This document shows positions 17,462-26,383 of a DNA stretch of 64,000 bases, piece by piece; within the stretch, counting starts at the first letter, position 1; every line of letters starts with the position of its first letter. The notes beneath the pieces are model-generated. The model saw nothing but the letters and a program-made list of their open reading frames with translations, made no database searches and had not been told where the DNA came from. Origin of the DNA: an uncultured Alphaproteobacteria bacterium (GTDB lineage: Bacteria > Pseudomonadota > Alphaproteobacteria > HIMB59 > GCA-002718135). Location: assembly GCA_902596365.1 (NCBI GenBank), contig CACJTT010000002.1, forward strand, positions 24,001 through 88,000, written 5' to 3'. Both the position numbers and the translations under genes were made by a program.

Positions 17462-17809
17462 ATGAAAAGTATTGTAAATAAGCCTTGGGGCTCCTTTGAA
17501 ATTATTGACGAGGGTGAAAAATATATAGTAAAAAAAATTATAGTGCATCCTGGTGGTAAACTTTCATTACAAAGTCATGAGCATCGCTCTGAGCATTGGT
17601 TAATTGCTTCTGGCTTTGCAGAGGTTATAATAGGGGAGAAAATCAATAATTTAAAAGAAAATGATAATATCTTTATTCCTAAAGGATCTAAACACAGACT
17701 TACTAATCTAGGGACAGAGAACTTAATAGTAATTGAGATGTGGTTTGGTGACAATTTAGATGAAAAGGATATTAAGCGTTACGATGATATATACAACAGA
17801 GATAAATGA
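17462..17809 (+). CDS. Stand-alone phosphomannose-isomerase type II cupin
   Basis: A 115-residue single-cupin protein equal to the C-terminal isomerase domain of bifunctional mannose-1-phosphate guanylyltransferase/mannose-6-phosphate isomerase. The metal-binding pattern SHEHRSEHW and the IPKGSKHRLTN strand are intact, and the N-terminus KPWGSFEIID matches the domain boundary. It likely interconverts mannose 6-phosphate and fructose 6-phosphate to feed GDP-mannose sugars for glycans. It overlaps the next gene by 4 nt (ATGA). Confidence 0.85.
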   Translation: MKSIVNKPWGSFEIIDEGEKYIVKKIIVHPGGKLSLQSHEHRSEHWLIASGFAEVIIGEKINNLKENDNIFIPKGSKHRLTNLGTENLIVIEMWFGDNLDEKDIKRYDDIYNRDK

Positions 17810-18189
17810 TTATTAATACACCAGTTTCATTAGGAGAGTTAGTAGATAAGATTTCAATCTTACACATTAAAAATCTTAATATAAAAGATAGTGAAAAACT
17901 TAAGTTAGTAAAAGATGAATTATTGCTGTTGAATAAGACTTTAGATGATCACATTAACAGGAATGATATTCAGCAACACTTAGACTCTTTAATCGCTATT
18001 AATTCTAAATTATGGGTAATTGAAGATGATATTAGAGATTGTGAGAGAAATAAAATTTTTGATCAGAAATTTATTGATCTTGCGAGATCAGTATATTTTA
18101 CTAATGATAAAAGATCTGCAGTTAAACTAGAAATTAATAAAAAATTTGGTTCACAAATTATAGAAGTTAAATCTTACGAGAAATATTAA
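17806..18189 (+). CDS. DUF6165 family protein
   Basis: A 127-residue, mostly helical protein that matches the DUF6165 pattern: TPVSLGELVDKISILHIKN at the start, the INSKLWVIEDDIRDCER segment, and FIDLARSVYFTNDKRSAVKLEINKKFGS near the end. Members are often encoded beside sugar-processing genes in alphaproteobacteria; no biochemical role is established. Translational coupling to the mannose-isomerase cupin supports a glycan role. Confidence 0.7.
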   Translation: MIINTPVSLGELVDKISILHIKNLNIKDSEKLKLVKDELLLLNKTLDDHINRNDIQQHLDSLIAINSKLWVIEDDIRDCERNKIFDQKFIDLARSVYFTNDKRSAVKLEINKKFGSQIIEVKSYEKY

Positions 18190-18192
18190 GAT

Positions 18193-19221
18193 TTAATTAA
18201 GTCTTTTTATACTTGTTTTTATTAATTTGATTAGAGCTTTCTTATATTCATTATCAGGAAATATACTTAAAGAATCTATAGCGACTTCTGCAAAATGATT
18301 GGCTCTAGTTAATGTATCTTCTATACAATTATATTTTGTTAATAATTCTTTAATTAAAATAAAATTATTTTCATTACTATCTGGTTTTTCAATCACTTTT
18401 TGCAAAAAATCTTTTTCTTTATTATTTGACCTTCCATATGAAAGTATGATTGGTAAAGTTATTTTACCTTCTTTAAAATCATCACCTATATTTTTGCCCA
18501 TTTTTTTTAAGTTAGATGAATAATCTAGTGCATCATCAATTAATTGAAAAGCCATACCAAAATTTGTACCAAAAGATTTTAATGCTTTATGTTGATTTTC
18601 TTTTGCACCTCCACTTAATCCACCAACTTGACATGCTGCACTAAATAGAGAAGCGGTTTTTCCATTAATCACTTGAAAATAGGTATCTTCATTCATTTCT
18701 AAGTTCTTATCATTACTTATTTCTAGCACTTCACCTTCAGAAATAACAACACTAGTATCAGATAAAATCTTTAAAGTTTCAATTGTGCCATATTTTGTCA
18801 TTAATTGAAACGATCGACTAAAAAGAAAATCACCAACTAACACACTTGTTTTATTGCCCCAGACTTCATTTGCTGTAAGATTACCCCTTCTATCTTTACT
18901 TAAATCAACAACATCATCATGAAGTAGTGTAGCGGCATGTATAAACTCAACTGCTGCCGCTAATCCTATATGACTTAACTTACCAATTGAGTTGTTATTT
19001 AAAATATGAAAGCAGGAAGCAGTTAGCAGCGGTCTTAGTCTTTTACCTCCTGATAAAATAAGATATTTACCAATCTCTTGAATTAAAGGCACTGAACTAT
19101 CTAATTTTTCTAATATTAAGGTATTAATTGAGGTTAAATCTTCTTTACATAATTCTGATAAATTTTTTATGCAGTCATTAAAATCCTCTTTATGTTGGTG
19201 TATTGGAATAATTTCAGCCAT
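18193..19221 (-). CDS. ispB: Polyprenyl (octaprenyl) diphosphate synthase
   Basis: A 342-residue trans-prenyl synthase. The first aspartate-rich motif is DDVVD (102-106) in LLHDDVVDLS, with GGKRLRP upstream, and the second is DDALD in FQLIDDALDYSS. The sequence before the first motif and the length fit long-chain synthases making the ubiquinone side chain. It lies divergently from the S49 peptidase gene, an arrangement that recurs in alphaproteobacteria. Confidence 0.9.
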   Translation of the reverse strand: MAEIIPIHQHKEDFNDCIKNLSELCKEDLTSINTLILEKLDSSVPLIQEIGKYLILSGGKRLRPLLTASCFHILNNNSIGKLSHIGLAAAVEFIHAATLLHDDVVDLSKDRRGNLTANEVWGNKTSVLVGDFLFSRSFQLMTKYGTIETLKILSDTSVVISEGEVLEISNDKNLEMNEDTYFQVINGKTASLFSAACQVGGLSGGAKENQHKALKSFGTNFGMAFQLIDDALDYSSNLKKMGKNIGDDFKEGKITLPIILSYGRSNNKEKDFLQKVIEKPDSNENNFILIKELLTKYNCIEDTLTRANHFAEVAIDSLSIFPDNEYKKALIKLIKTSIKRLN

Positions 19222-19291
19222 AAACGAAATATAGTTAAATTTTATTTAATTAGTAGATAATATTTAGGTTGATAAACTTTTTTATATAAAA

Positions 19292-19305
19292 TTCAATTAA
19301 TTGAA
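19292..19305. repeat. 14-bp perfect palindrome upstream of the S49 peptidase gene
   Basis: TTCAATTAATTGAA is a perfect palindrome 30 bp before the TTG start of the peptidase gene, within the 114-bp gap diverging from ispB. It could be an operator, but AT-only palindromes are common by chance in this DNA. No further regulatory element is clear in this gap. Confidence 0.3.
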
Positions 19306-19335
19306 CACTTTTAACCTTTAAGTAAAGATCAACTT

Positions 19336-20160
19336 TTGTTATTAAGCCCTGTGTTTAAGAGATTTTTTTCAAAAGATATCAATATTCCAACTTTAAGATT
19401 ATCTGGTGTAATTGGCCAAGCGGGTATAGCTAGATCAGGGTTAACGATTACAGGAATTGAAAAATTAATTGATAAACTTTTTGCTGATAAAAAATCACCT
19501 GCAGTTGCTTTAATTATTAATTCACCGGGTGGCTCTCCTACACAATCATCTTTAATTGCTGAGAAAATAATTAATTTATCAAAAGAAAAAAATAAAAAAG
19601 TATATGCTTTTGTTGAAGATGTTGCGGCATCAGGTGGATACTGGTTAGCATGTGCTGCTGATGAAATTTATTTAGATCTAAACTCAATAGTCGGATCAAT
19701 AGGAGTTATTTCGCCAGGATTTGGATTTGTTGATTTAATTAAAAAAATAGGAATTGAAAGAAGAGTTTATACTTCAGGAAAAAGCAAAAGCTTTCTTGAC
19801 CCTTTTAAAGAAGAAAAAAAAGAAGATATTGATATATTAAAAAATATTCAGGAGCAAATTCATGAAAATTTTATTGAGTATGTAAAAAAAAGAAGAGGCT
19901 CAAAACTGTTAAATTCTTCTGAAGATGAAATATTTTCAGGATTATTTTGGGTAGGAAAAAAAGGTGTTGAGCTGGGGTTAGCTGATGGAATTGGCTCAAT
20001 TAGTCAAATTATTAAAGAAAAATTTGGAAAAAAAGCTAAAATTAAAATTATTGATCAAAAAAAATCTTTTTTACAAAAACGACTTTCATCTTCTATAAAT
20101 AACAATGATATTTTTAATAGACTAGAAGAAATGATAATGTGGTCTAGATATGGTTTATAA
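19336..20160 (+). CDS. S49 family peptidase (SppA/SohB-like)
   Basis: A 274-residue single-domain serine protease of the SppA family. The oxyanion strand NSPGGSPTQSS and the nucleophile S99 in VAASGGYW are clear; the catalytic lysine is in SGKSKSFLDPF (about residue 149 or 151). There is no strong signal peptide, so it may be anchored by its N-terminus or be cytoplasmic. The start is TTG at 19336, since no ATG lies in frame near the conserved N-terminus. The next small gene starts on its stop codon (TAATG). Confidence 0.88.
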   Translation: MLLSPVFKRFFSKDINIPTLRLSGVIGQAGIARSGLTITGIEKLIDKLFADKKSPAVALIINSPGGSPTQSSLIAEKIINLSKEKNKKVYAFVEDVAASGGYWLACAADEIYLDLNSIVGSIGVISPGFGFVDLIKKIGIERRVYTSGKSKSFLDPFKEEKKEDIDILKNIQEQIHENFIEYVKKRRGSKLLNSSEDEIFSGLFWVGKKGVELGLADGIGSISQIIKEKFGKKAKIKIIDQKKSFLQKRLSSSINNNDIFNRLEEMIMWSRYGL

Positions 20161-20318
20161 TGAAAATTATTGTCTTAATTATAGTAATATTATTTGTTCT
20201 TTTATTTTTTAAAACTCTTACAGGCAGAATAAGTAAATCAAATACTAAGAATCAAAACGAAACAACAATTGATTTAGAAAAAGACCCAAAAACAAAAGAA
20301 TACAAACCAAAGGAATAA
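20160..20318 (+). CDS. Small membrane-anchored protein, 52 aa, unknown
   Basis: A 52-codon frame fills the space between the S49 peptidase and glycyl-tRNA synthetase exactly: its ATG overlaps the peptidase stop and its TAA abuts the synthetase ATG. The peptide has one N-terminal membrane helix (residues 2-18) and a hydrophilic tail ending LEKDPKTKEYKPKE. I do not recognise a function. Perfect packing in a co-directional operon makes translation very likely. Confidence 0.7.
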   Translation: MKIIVLIIVILFVLLFFKTLTGRISKSNTKNQNETTIDLEKDPKTKEYKPKE

Positions 20319-21677
20319 ATGACCGCAAGTTCGATGGAGGAATTAGTCTCTTTGTGTAAAAGAAGAGGTTTTATTTTTCAATCTAATGACATCTACGGTG
20401 GCATTAAAGGATTGTATGATTACGGACCTATGGGTGTAGAATTAAAAAATAATTTAAAGCAGGCTTGGTGGAAGTCTATGGTTTATGAGAGAGATGACAT
20501 TGAAGGATTAGATGCATCAATTTTAAGTGCCCCTGTTGTACTGCAGCAATCAGGTCATGAAGATACATTTTCTGATCCATTAGTTGATTGCAAGATTTGT
20601 AAAGCTAGGTTTAGAGCTGATCAAATAGAAAATAATGAATGTCCTGATTGTAAATCAAAAGATCTAACAAAGCCAAGACCATTTAACCTAATGTTCAAAA
20701 CAGCAATTGGACCTATTGATGACGGCTCTTCTTTTGCCTATTTAAGACCAGAGACTTGTCAGCAAATTTTTACTAACTTTAAGAATATTACTGATTCTAC
20801 GAGCAGAGTAGTTCCATTTGGTATAGCTCAAATTGGTAAAGCATTCAGAAATGAAATTACTCCAAGAAATTTTATTTTTAGAGTTAGAGAATTTGAACAA
20901 ATGGAATTAGAATTTTTTGTAAAACCAGGATCTGATGATGAATGGCATAAATATTGGGTAGATAAAAGAATTAAATGGTGGGAAACACAGGGTATAAGTA
21001 AAAAAAATTTACATCCAATAGAAGTGGAACAAAGTGAATTATCACATTATTCAAAAGCAACTGTAGACATTATGTATGAATTTCCTCACGGTAAAGAGGA
21101 GCTTGAAGGAATTGCAAACAGAACAGATTTTGATTTAGGTTCACATACAAAAAATCAAAAAGATTATAACATTAGTTCAGATGTTAAAAAAAATGAACAT
21201 TCTACAACAAAATTAGGTGTACAAAATTTAGAAGAAAAAAACTCTTATATTCCTTATGTAATAGAGCCTTCAGCTGGTGTTGATAGAGGGTTGCTTGCTA
21301 TTTTAAATGAAGCTTATACTATAGAAACTTTAGATGATACTAATACGCGAACAGTATTGAGGTTAAAACCACATCTTTCACCTATAAAAGCAGCAGTAAT
21401 TCCTCTGAAAAAAAATAATGATCAGATAGTTGCAAAAGCAAAAGCTATTAAAAATGAATTGCAAAATCTTGGAATGGGAAGGGTAATTTTAGAAAATTCT
21501 GGTAATATTGGAAAAAATTACAGACGGCACGATGAAATTGGAACTCCCATTTGCATTACTGTTGATTTTGAAACACTTGATGATGACTCAGTTACTATAA
21601 GAGATCGTGACTCAATGAATCAAGAAAGAGTATCATCAAAAGATCTTAATCAATTTTATAAAAAATATTTTCATTAA
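20319..21677 (+). CDS. glyQS: Glycine--tRNA ligase, single-chain homodimeric type
   Basis: A 452-residue class II synthetase of the alpha2 (single-chain) glycyl type. Motif 2 is [25 protein letters not shown], motif 3 is around [13 protein letters not shown], and a zinc-ribbon-like CKIC...CPDC insertion is at about residues 89-110. The C-terminal anticodon-binding domain is complete. Many alphaproteobacteria instead use separate glyQ and glyS genes, so the single-chain form here is worth comparing. It is the third gene of the sppA-orf52-glyRS run. Confidence 0.93.
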   Translation: MTASSMEELVSLCKRRGFIFQSNDIYGGIKGLYDYGPMGVELKNNLKQAWWKSMVYERDDIEGLDASILSAPVVLQQSGHEDTFSDPLVDCKICKARFRADQIENNECPDCKSKDLTKPRPFNLMFKTAIGPIDDGSSFAYLRPETCQQIFTNFKNITDSTSRVVPFGIAQIGKAFRNEITPRNFIFRVREFEQMELEFFVKPGSDDEWHKYWVDKRIKWWETQGISKKNLHPIEVEQSELSHYSKATVDIMYEFPHGKEELEGIANRTDFDLGSHTKNQKDYNISSDVKKNEHSTTKLGVQNLEEKNSYIPYVIEPSAGVDRGLLAILNEAYTIETLDDTNTRTVLRLKPHLSPIKAAVIPLKKNNDQIVAKAKAIKNELQNLGMGRVILENSGNIGKNYRRHDEIGTPICITVDFETLDDDSVTIRDRDSMNQERVSSKDLNQFYKKYFH

Positions 21678-21693
21678 ATAAATCCTTAAGATT

Positions 21694-22836
21694 ATGAAAA
21701 TTATCAATGATATAATGGCTACTAGGTTATTATTTTTTATAATAGCTTTTTTTGTTGGATTGTGGACTATTAGAATTCCTACAATTAAAGATCAGATTAA
21801 TACTGATTATTTTGGTATTGGATTGGTAATGGCAACATTTGCAATTGGTTCAATTATTGCCATGGTATTTGCTAATAATATTATAAAAATGAGTTCTGCA
21901 AGATCAGTTCTTTTATATACTAGTAGTTTACAAGCTCTTTTATGGCTTCCAACTCCCTTCATTTCTTCTTTGCTAATTTTTATGATTTTTTCATTTATTT
22001 TTGGTCTTTGTTATGGAAGTTTTGAAATAAGCTGTAATCTATATGCATCTAATCTTGAAAAAAGAGAAAAAAAATCAATGATGTCTGGTTTTCATGCTTT
22101 TTGGAGTTTGGGAGTGTTAATAGGATCAATTGTAACTAGTTTGTTTTTGGAGTGGAATATAAGTTTTTTAAATAATGTTATAGTCTACGTTATTATACTT
22201 TTACCAATAAATGTTTTTATTGTTTTAAGACTTCACATAGACCGTGTTGAAAATACAAAAAATAAAACTAATATATTTTTTATATGGCCCTTATTAATTT
22301 TCATTCTAGCATTGATTTCTATGGTAAGCGCTCTTTCAGAAGGAAGTGTCGATGCATGGGGTGCTCTTTATATGAGGGATTTTGTTCAGGTTGATGGTTT
22401 TTTAATTGGCTTAGCAACAGTTAGTTTTAATATTTTTATGGTAATTGGAAGACTAAGTGGTGATTGGATACGTGACAGAATAGGGGTTTATAATTTTTTA
22501 ACTATTCTATCCCTAACTTCCATTATAAGTCTATTCATATTATATACATTTGATTCTATTTTAAGTGCTCTATGTGGATTTGCTTTACTTGGAATTGGCA
22601 CTTCAGGAATTGTACCTATTGCTTATAGTTTAGCTGGCAAAGCTAAAGGAATAGATAGTGGAGCCTCTATAGCAATTGTGTCTATCGCAGTATATGCTAC
22701 TTTTATGGGAGCTCCAGCAACATTAGGAATTGTTGCTAATAATTATGGGGTAAATTCTATATTTTTTCCTATTCTAATTATATTTTTATTTGTGTTGCCA
22801 ATTATTTTTGCATCAAAGAAACATTTTAAACAATAA
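21694..22836 (+). CDS. Major facilitator superfamily transporter
   Basis: A 380-residue protein with about 12 predicted membrane helices in two halves. The loop GRLSGDWIRDRIGVYNF in the second half is a typical MFS loop, and SALSEGSVDAWGALYMRD in the seventh-helix region resembles sugar or FucP/YbjJ-like carriers. The substrate is unknown. It begins 16 nt after the glycyl-tRNA synthetase gene and overlaps convergent ygfZ by 11 nt. Confidence 0.85.
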   Translation: MKIINDIMATRLLFFIIAFFVGLWTIRIPTIKDQINTDYFGIGLVMATFAIGSIIAMVFANNIIKMSSARSVLLYTSSLQALLWLPTPFISSLLIFMIFSFIFGLCYGSFEISCNLYASNLEKREKKSMMSGFHAFWSLGVLIGSIVTSLFLEWNISFLNNVIVYVIILLPINVFIVLRLHIDRVENTKNKTNIFFIWPLLIFILALISMVSALSEGSVDAWGALYMRDFVQVDGFLIGLATVSFNIFMVIGRLSGDWIRDRIGVYNFLTILSLTSIISLFILYTFDSILSALCGFALLGIGTSGIVPIAYSLAGKAKGIDSGASIAIVSIAVYATFMGAPATLGIVANNYGVNSIFFPILIIFLFVLPIIFASKKHFKQ

Positions 22837-23659
22837 ATTCTAAGACTAAACCCTCATTAGTTTTTATTTTTTGTTTTTTATTTATTTTTGATTCTGCCAA
22901 TTCAATTTTTAACATTGCTAATATAGATTTATTTTCTATATTTATAATTTTTCCATAATTATTATCCTCATCTTTTATAGGTTGTTCAATATTAGGAGCA
23001 CCTTCTTTAACAGTTAAAGAGTAAATTCTTTTTTTTAATAAAGCTCTATATTTCATTCTTGCTGTAAGCTCTTGCCCTACATAACAACCTTTGTCCCACG
23101 ATATTGAATTTAGATTTTCAAAATTATTTTCTAATAGCAAAGACTTATTTCCTTCTAAATCATAATGTGAAAGAGGAACTGTATTTTGAATTAAGATTTC
23201 ATGATATTTTTTTTCATCAATTTCTTTGATATTATTTAATATTTCAGAGTTCTCTGATTTACAAATTAATTTAATTCCAATTTTTTTATTTCTTGGGTCT
23301 GCACAGAATATTATATAATTAAAATTATTTTCTAATTCTCCAAAAATTGAATATGAACATAAATTTGTAATTTCATTGATAATTACTTTTGATCTGAGTT
23401 TATAAAGGCTTAGTTTTTTTAGAAATGTTTCATAGAAAAAAGAATGGATTTCTATTATATACTTATTATCTTTCTTAAAAATAAAAAAATCAGAGATAAA
23501 TTTTCCTTGAGGTGTAAGCAAGCAAGAATATATAATATTTTCTTTTGTGCACTTATAAATATCATTTGTAATTAAGTTTTGAAGAAAATCAGAACTATCC
23601 TCACCTTCAATGCATAAAAATCTAGAATTACTATTTTTATAAAAGTATGGCACAGTCAT
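22826..23659 (-). CDS. ygfZ: YgfZ/IBA57-like folate-dependent Fe-S maturation protein
   Basis: A 277-residue GcvT-fold protein. The family signature KGCYVGQELTARMKYR, with the conserved cysteine, is present near residue 195, and the short length without the full aminomethyltransferase C-domain fits YgfZ. These proteins bind folate and help assemble or repair 4Fe-4S clusters in enzymes such as MiaB. It is diverged from its relatives and AT-rich but intact. Confidence 0.88.
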   Translation of the reverse strand: MTVPYFYKNSNSRFLCIEGEDSSDFLQNLITNDIYKCTKENIIYSCLLTPQGKFISDFFIFKKDNKYIIEIHSFFYETFLKKLSLYKLRSKVIINEITNLCSYSIFGELENNFNYIIFCADPRNKKIGIKLICKSENSEILNNIKEIDEKKYHEILIQNTVPLSHYDLEGNKSLLLENNFENLNSISWDKGCYVGQELTARMKYRALLKKRIYSLTVKEGAPNIEQPIKDEDNNYGKIINIENKSILAMLKIELAESKINKKQKIKTNEGLVLEFIV

Positions 23660-23704
23660 ATTATAAGATATATATACTAATTATTAAATTATAATGAAAT
23701 TCCT

Positions 23705-24634
23705 GTGAAAATTTTATTTATTTGTTCTAACTTAATTGGTGATATGATTTTATCTTCAGGTGTCATTAGGCATTTTATTGACCAAAATAAAGAAGCAAAA
23801 CTAACTTTTGTTATTGGTCCTACAGCAGCCCCTCTTTTGAAAAACTATAAGAATATAGAAAATATTATTGTTTTTAAAAAAAGGAAATTCAACCTTCATT
23901 GGCTTGATATTTTTCAAAAAACTTACAGGACGAAGTGGAATATTGTGGTTGATTTTAGGTCTTCAGCTATTTCTCATATATTAAAAAATAATAAAAAATA
24001 TATATTTAAAAAACATCAAAATATTCATCATATTGAGCAGCTAAACTCATCTTTTGGATTTAATTGTGCAAACTTATTCATACCAATTAGCGATGAAGAA
24101 AAAAATAAAGCTGATCATGATTTAGATAAATCATTTAAGCATATAGTGATTTTTCCTGGTGGGAATTGGGCTCCAAAAGTATGGTCTGCAGATAATTTTA
24201 ATGAAATTATGAGACTAATATTAGATAAATATAATAAGATTAAATTTATTTTAGTTGGATCTTTGAAAGAAAAAAATAAATTTTATAATAAACTAATTGC
24301 AGGTATTCAAGAGGACTTAATAATTGATTTGTTTGGATACGATTTAACTTTAACCTCTGCCTATATGAAAAAAAGTAATATATTTATTGGTAATGATTCC
24401 GGTCTGATGCATTTAGCTGTGGCAAACAAACTAAGAGTAATATCTTTATTTGGACCAACAAATGATAAAATTTATGCCCCTTGTGGAATTGATGATGTTG
24501 TAATAAGGACTTCAGAAAGTCTCAATTATTTTAAATCTTTAAAAATTGATGAAAATAAATCATATATGAATTCAATTAAACCAGAAACAGTAGTTAAAGA
24601 ATGTGAGAAATTTATAGATGACAACTTCAATTAA
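23705..24634 (+). CDS. Glycosyltransferase family 9 (heptosyltransferase-like)
   Basis: A 309-residue GT-B glycosyltransferase of family 9. It starts at GTG 23705 with KILFICSNLIGDMILSSGVIRHF, the family N-terminus; the C-terminal half has FPGGNWAPKVWSADNF and GNDSGLMHLAVANKLRVISLFGPT, the nucleotide-sugar site. Such enzymes add heptose or related sugars to the lipopolysaccharide core. It diverges from ygfZ and overlaps pyrC by 17 nt. Confidence 0.88.
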   Translation: MKILFICSNLIGDMILSSGVIRHFIDQNKEAKLTFVIGPTAAPLLKNYKNIENIIVFKKRKFNLHWLDIFQKTYRTKWNIVVDFRSSAISHILKNNKKYIFKKHQNIHHIEQLNSSFGFNCANLFIPISDEEKNKADHDLDKSFKHIVIFPGGNWAPKVWSADNFNEIMRLILDKYNKIKFILVGSLKEKNKFYNKLIAGIQEDLIIDLFGYDLTLTSAYMKKSNIFIGNDSGLMHLAVANKLRVISLFGPTNDKIYAPCGIDDVVIRTSESLNYFKSLKIDENKSYMNSIKPETVVKECEKFIDDNFN

Positions 24635-25664
24635 AATTATTCAACCTGATGACTGGCATGTTCATTTTAGAGAAGATGAAATGTTGGAAGTAGTCACAAA
24701 ATATTCTTCTCGAGTAAATAGAAGATGTATAGCAATGCCTAATACATCAAATCCAATAACTTCATCAGATCAAGCTGTTGCTTATAAAAAATTAATTGAG
24801 AGTAATTCTGAAAGTGAAAATTTTGAAGCTTTGATACCATGTTATTTGACAGATAACTTGAATATTAATGACTTTAAGTATGGTCTTCAAAACAATATTT
24901 TTGTTGGTGGTAAATTGTATCCCAATAATGCCACTACAAATTCTCACCATGGTGTTAATGATATTAAAAAAATTTATAATATTTTTGAAATATTAGAAAA
25001 AGAAAATCGCATTTTGCTAATACATGGTGAATTAAACAGGGATGATATTGATCTCTTTGACAGGGAAAAATATTTTATAGATGAAGAGCTATTTCAAATA
25101 AGAGATACTTTTAAAGATTTGAAAATTGTCTTGGAGCATGTTTCAAGTGCATATGGTGTAGATTTTGTTAATACAAATAAAAATATAGGGGGCACTATTA
25201 CACCCCATCATATGCTGTTGACAAAAGATGATGTATTTAAAAATGAAGAAATTAACCCTCATCATTATTGTATGCCAGTAGTTAAAAATGAAAAAGATCT
25301 ATTATCATTAAGAAAAGCTGCATGTTCTGATAATGATAAATTTTTTTTAGGAACAGACTCAGCGCCTCATCTCACAAAAGATAAAATACAAAATGAATCT
25401 CTTAAGGCTGGCATATTTTCCTCACCATGTTCATTAGAATTGTATGCTAATATTTTTGATGAAGAGCATTCATTACATAATTTGGAAAAATTTTCCTCTA
25501 TAAATGGGCCAAAGTTTTATGGTTTAAATATTAATTCACAGGAACTAACATTAATTAAAACAGAGTATGATATTCCAGAATATACTGAAGAAGGGAATAT
25601 AAAGATTAAAAATTTTTTTGCAGGTAAAAAAATTAATTGGAAAGTATCAAAAATAAAAGTATAG
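24618..25664 (+). CDS. pyrC: Dihydroorotase
   Basis: A 348-residue dihydroorotase of the short E. coli PyrC type, closing the pyrimidine ring. Metal ligands are H14 and H16 in DDWHVHFRED, the carboxylated lysine K99 in VGGKLYP, histidines in LIHGE and LEHVSS, and the aspartate in GTDSAPH. It overlaps the upstream GT9 gene and is followed after 7 nt by the NDUFA12 gene. Confidence 0.94.
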   Translation: MTTSIKIIQPDDWHVHFREDEMLEVVTKYSSRVNRRCIAMPNTSNPITSSDQAVAYKKLIESNSESENFEALIPCYLTDNLNINDFKYGLQNNIFVGGKLYPNNATTNSHHGVNDIKKIYNIFEILEKENRILLIHGELNRDDIDLFDREKYFIDEELFQIRDTFKDLKIVLEHVSSAYGVDFVNTNKNIGGTITPHHMLLTKDDVFKNEEINPHHYCMPVVKNEKDLLSLRKAACSDNDKFFLGTDSAPHLTKDKIQNESLKAGIFSSPCSLELYANIFDEEHSLHNLEKFSSINGPKFYGLNINSQELTLIKTEYDIPEYTEEGNIKIKNFFAGKKINWKVSKIKV

Positions 25665-25671
25665 AGTTAGA

Positions 25672-26025
25672 ATGAGTATAGGAACGACAATATATACTTG
25701 GATATATGGTAAATTAGTTGGTGCTGATGAAATTGGTAATAAATACTATACTAATAATAAAAATCACAATGATTTAAAGGCTAAGAGATGGGTCATTTTT
25801 AATGGAGAAATTGAGGCTTCTAAAATACCGCCTCATTGGCATGCGTGGCTTCATAAATCAATTGATGAACCACCTATAAATTACTCTCATAAATATTCAT
25901 GGCAGAAAGATCATAAACCAAACATGACTGGTACAAATGATGCTCATTTTCCTCCCTCAAATCCACTATCAAAAAATTATAAACCTGATCAGATCAAGGC
26001 GGATTATGAATCTTGGTCTCCTTAA
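25672..26025 (+). CDS. NADH:ubiquinone oxidoreductase 17.2 kDa subunit (NDUFA12-like)
   Basis: A 117-residue accessory subunit of respiratory complex I found in alphaproteobacteria and mitochondria. Conserved pieces are VGADEIGNKYYTN near the N-terminus, KRWVIFNGEIEASKIPPHWHAWLH and a C-terminal PNMTGT.DAHFPPS stretch. It helps place the matrix arm of complex I. It overlaps the DUF2155 gene by 20 nt; both belong to a conserved alphaproteobacterial block with aat and acc genes. Confidence 0.93.
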   Translation: MSIGTTIYTWIYGKLVGADEIGNKYYTNNKNHNDLKAKRWVIFNGEIEASKIPPHWHAWLHKSIDEPPINYSHKYSWQKDHKPNMTGTNDAHFPPSNPLSKNYKPDQIKADYESWSP

Positions 26026-26383
26026 ATTTTTTTTATTAGTATTATTTTTTTCTAACCAATTATATTCAGAACCCTTGCAGATGAATTATGCTAAATTTAA
26101 ATTATTAGATAAAATTTCAAATCAGCTATTTGAAAAAACTATTTCAGTTAATGATTCTAATGAAATAGAAACACTTAATATTGAAGTTTACGCATGTTTT
26201 ACTGAACCTCCAGATGAGATTTCTGAAGATTATGTTTTAATAAATGTAATAGATAATTTTAAGAATAAAGCTAAATCTATTTATAAAGGCTGGATGATTT
26301 CTTCCTCACCAGAAGTAACTCCTTTAGAACATCCTATTTATGATTTGTGGCTATTAGGATGTAGTAATGATAAAACTTCCTGA
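26006..26383 (+). CDS. DUF2155 domain protein, secreted
   Basis: A 125-residue secreted protein of the DUF2155 family. I chose the ATG at 26006, which has AAGG nearby and gives a signal peptide (LLKFFLLVLFFSNQLYS); a longer frame reading upstream is only an extension into the NDUFA12 gene. The mature part contains two cysteines (ACF and LGC) and the family pattern FKGWM-like, here YKGWMISSSPEVTPLEHPIYDLWLLGC. Function unknown. Its 3' end overlaps convergent aat by 46 nt. Confidence 0.82.
   Translation: MNLGLLKFFLLVLFFSNQLYSEPLQMNYAKFKLLDKISNQLFEKTISVNDSNEIETLNIEVYACFTEPPDEISEDYVLINVIDNFKNKAKSIYKGWMISSSPEVTPLEHPIYDLWLLGCSNDKTS

Noticed and set aside
25937..26005. Longer start for the DUF2155 protein
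   Set aside because: The added residues overlap the NDUFA12 gene and hide the signal peptide, which should be N-terminal.
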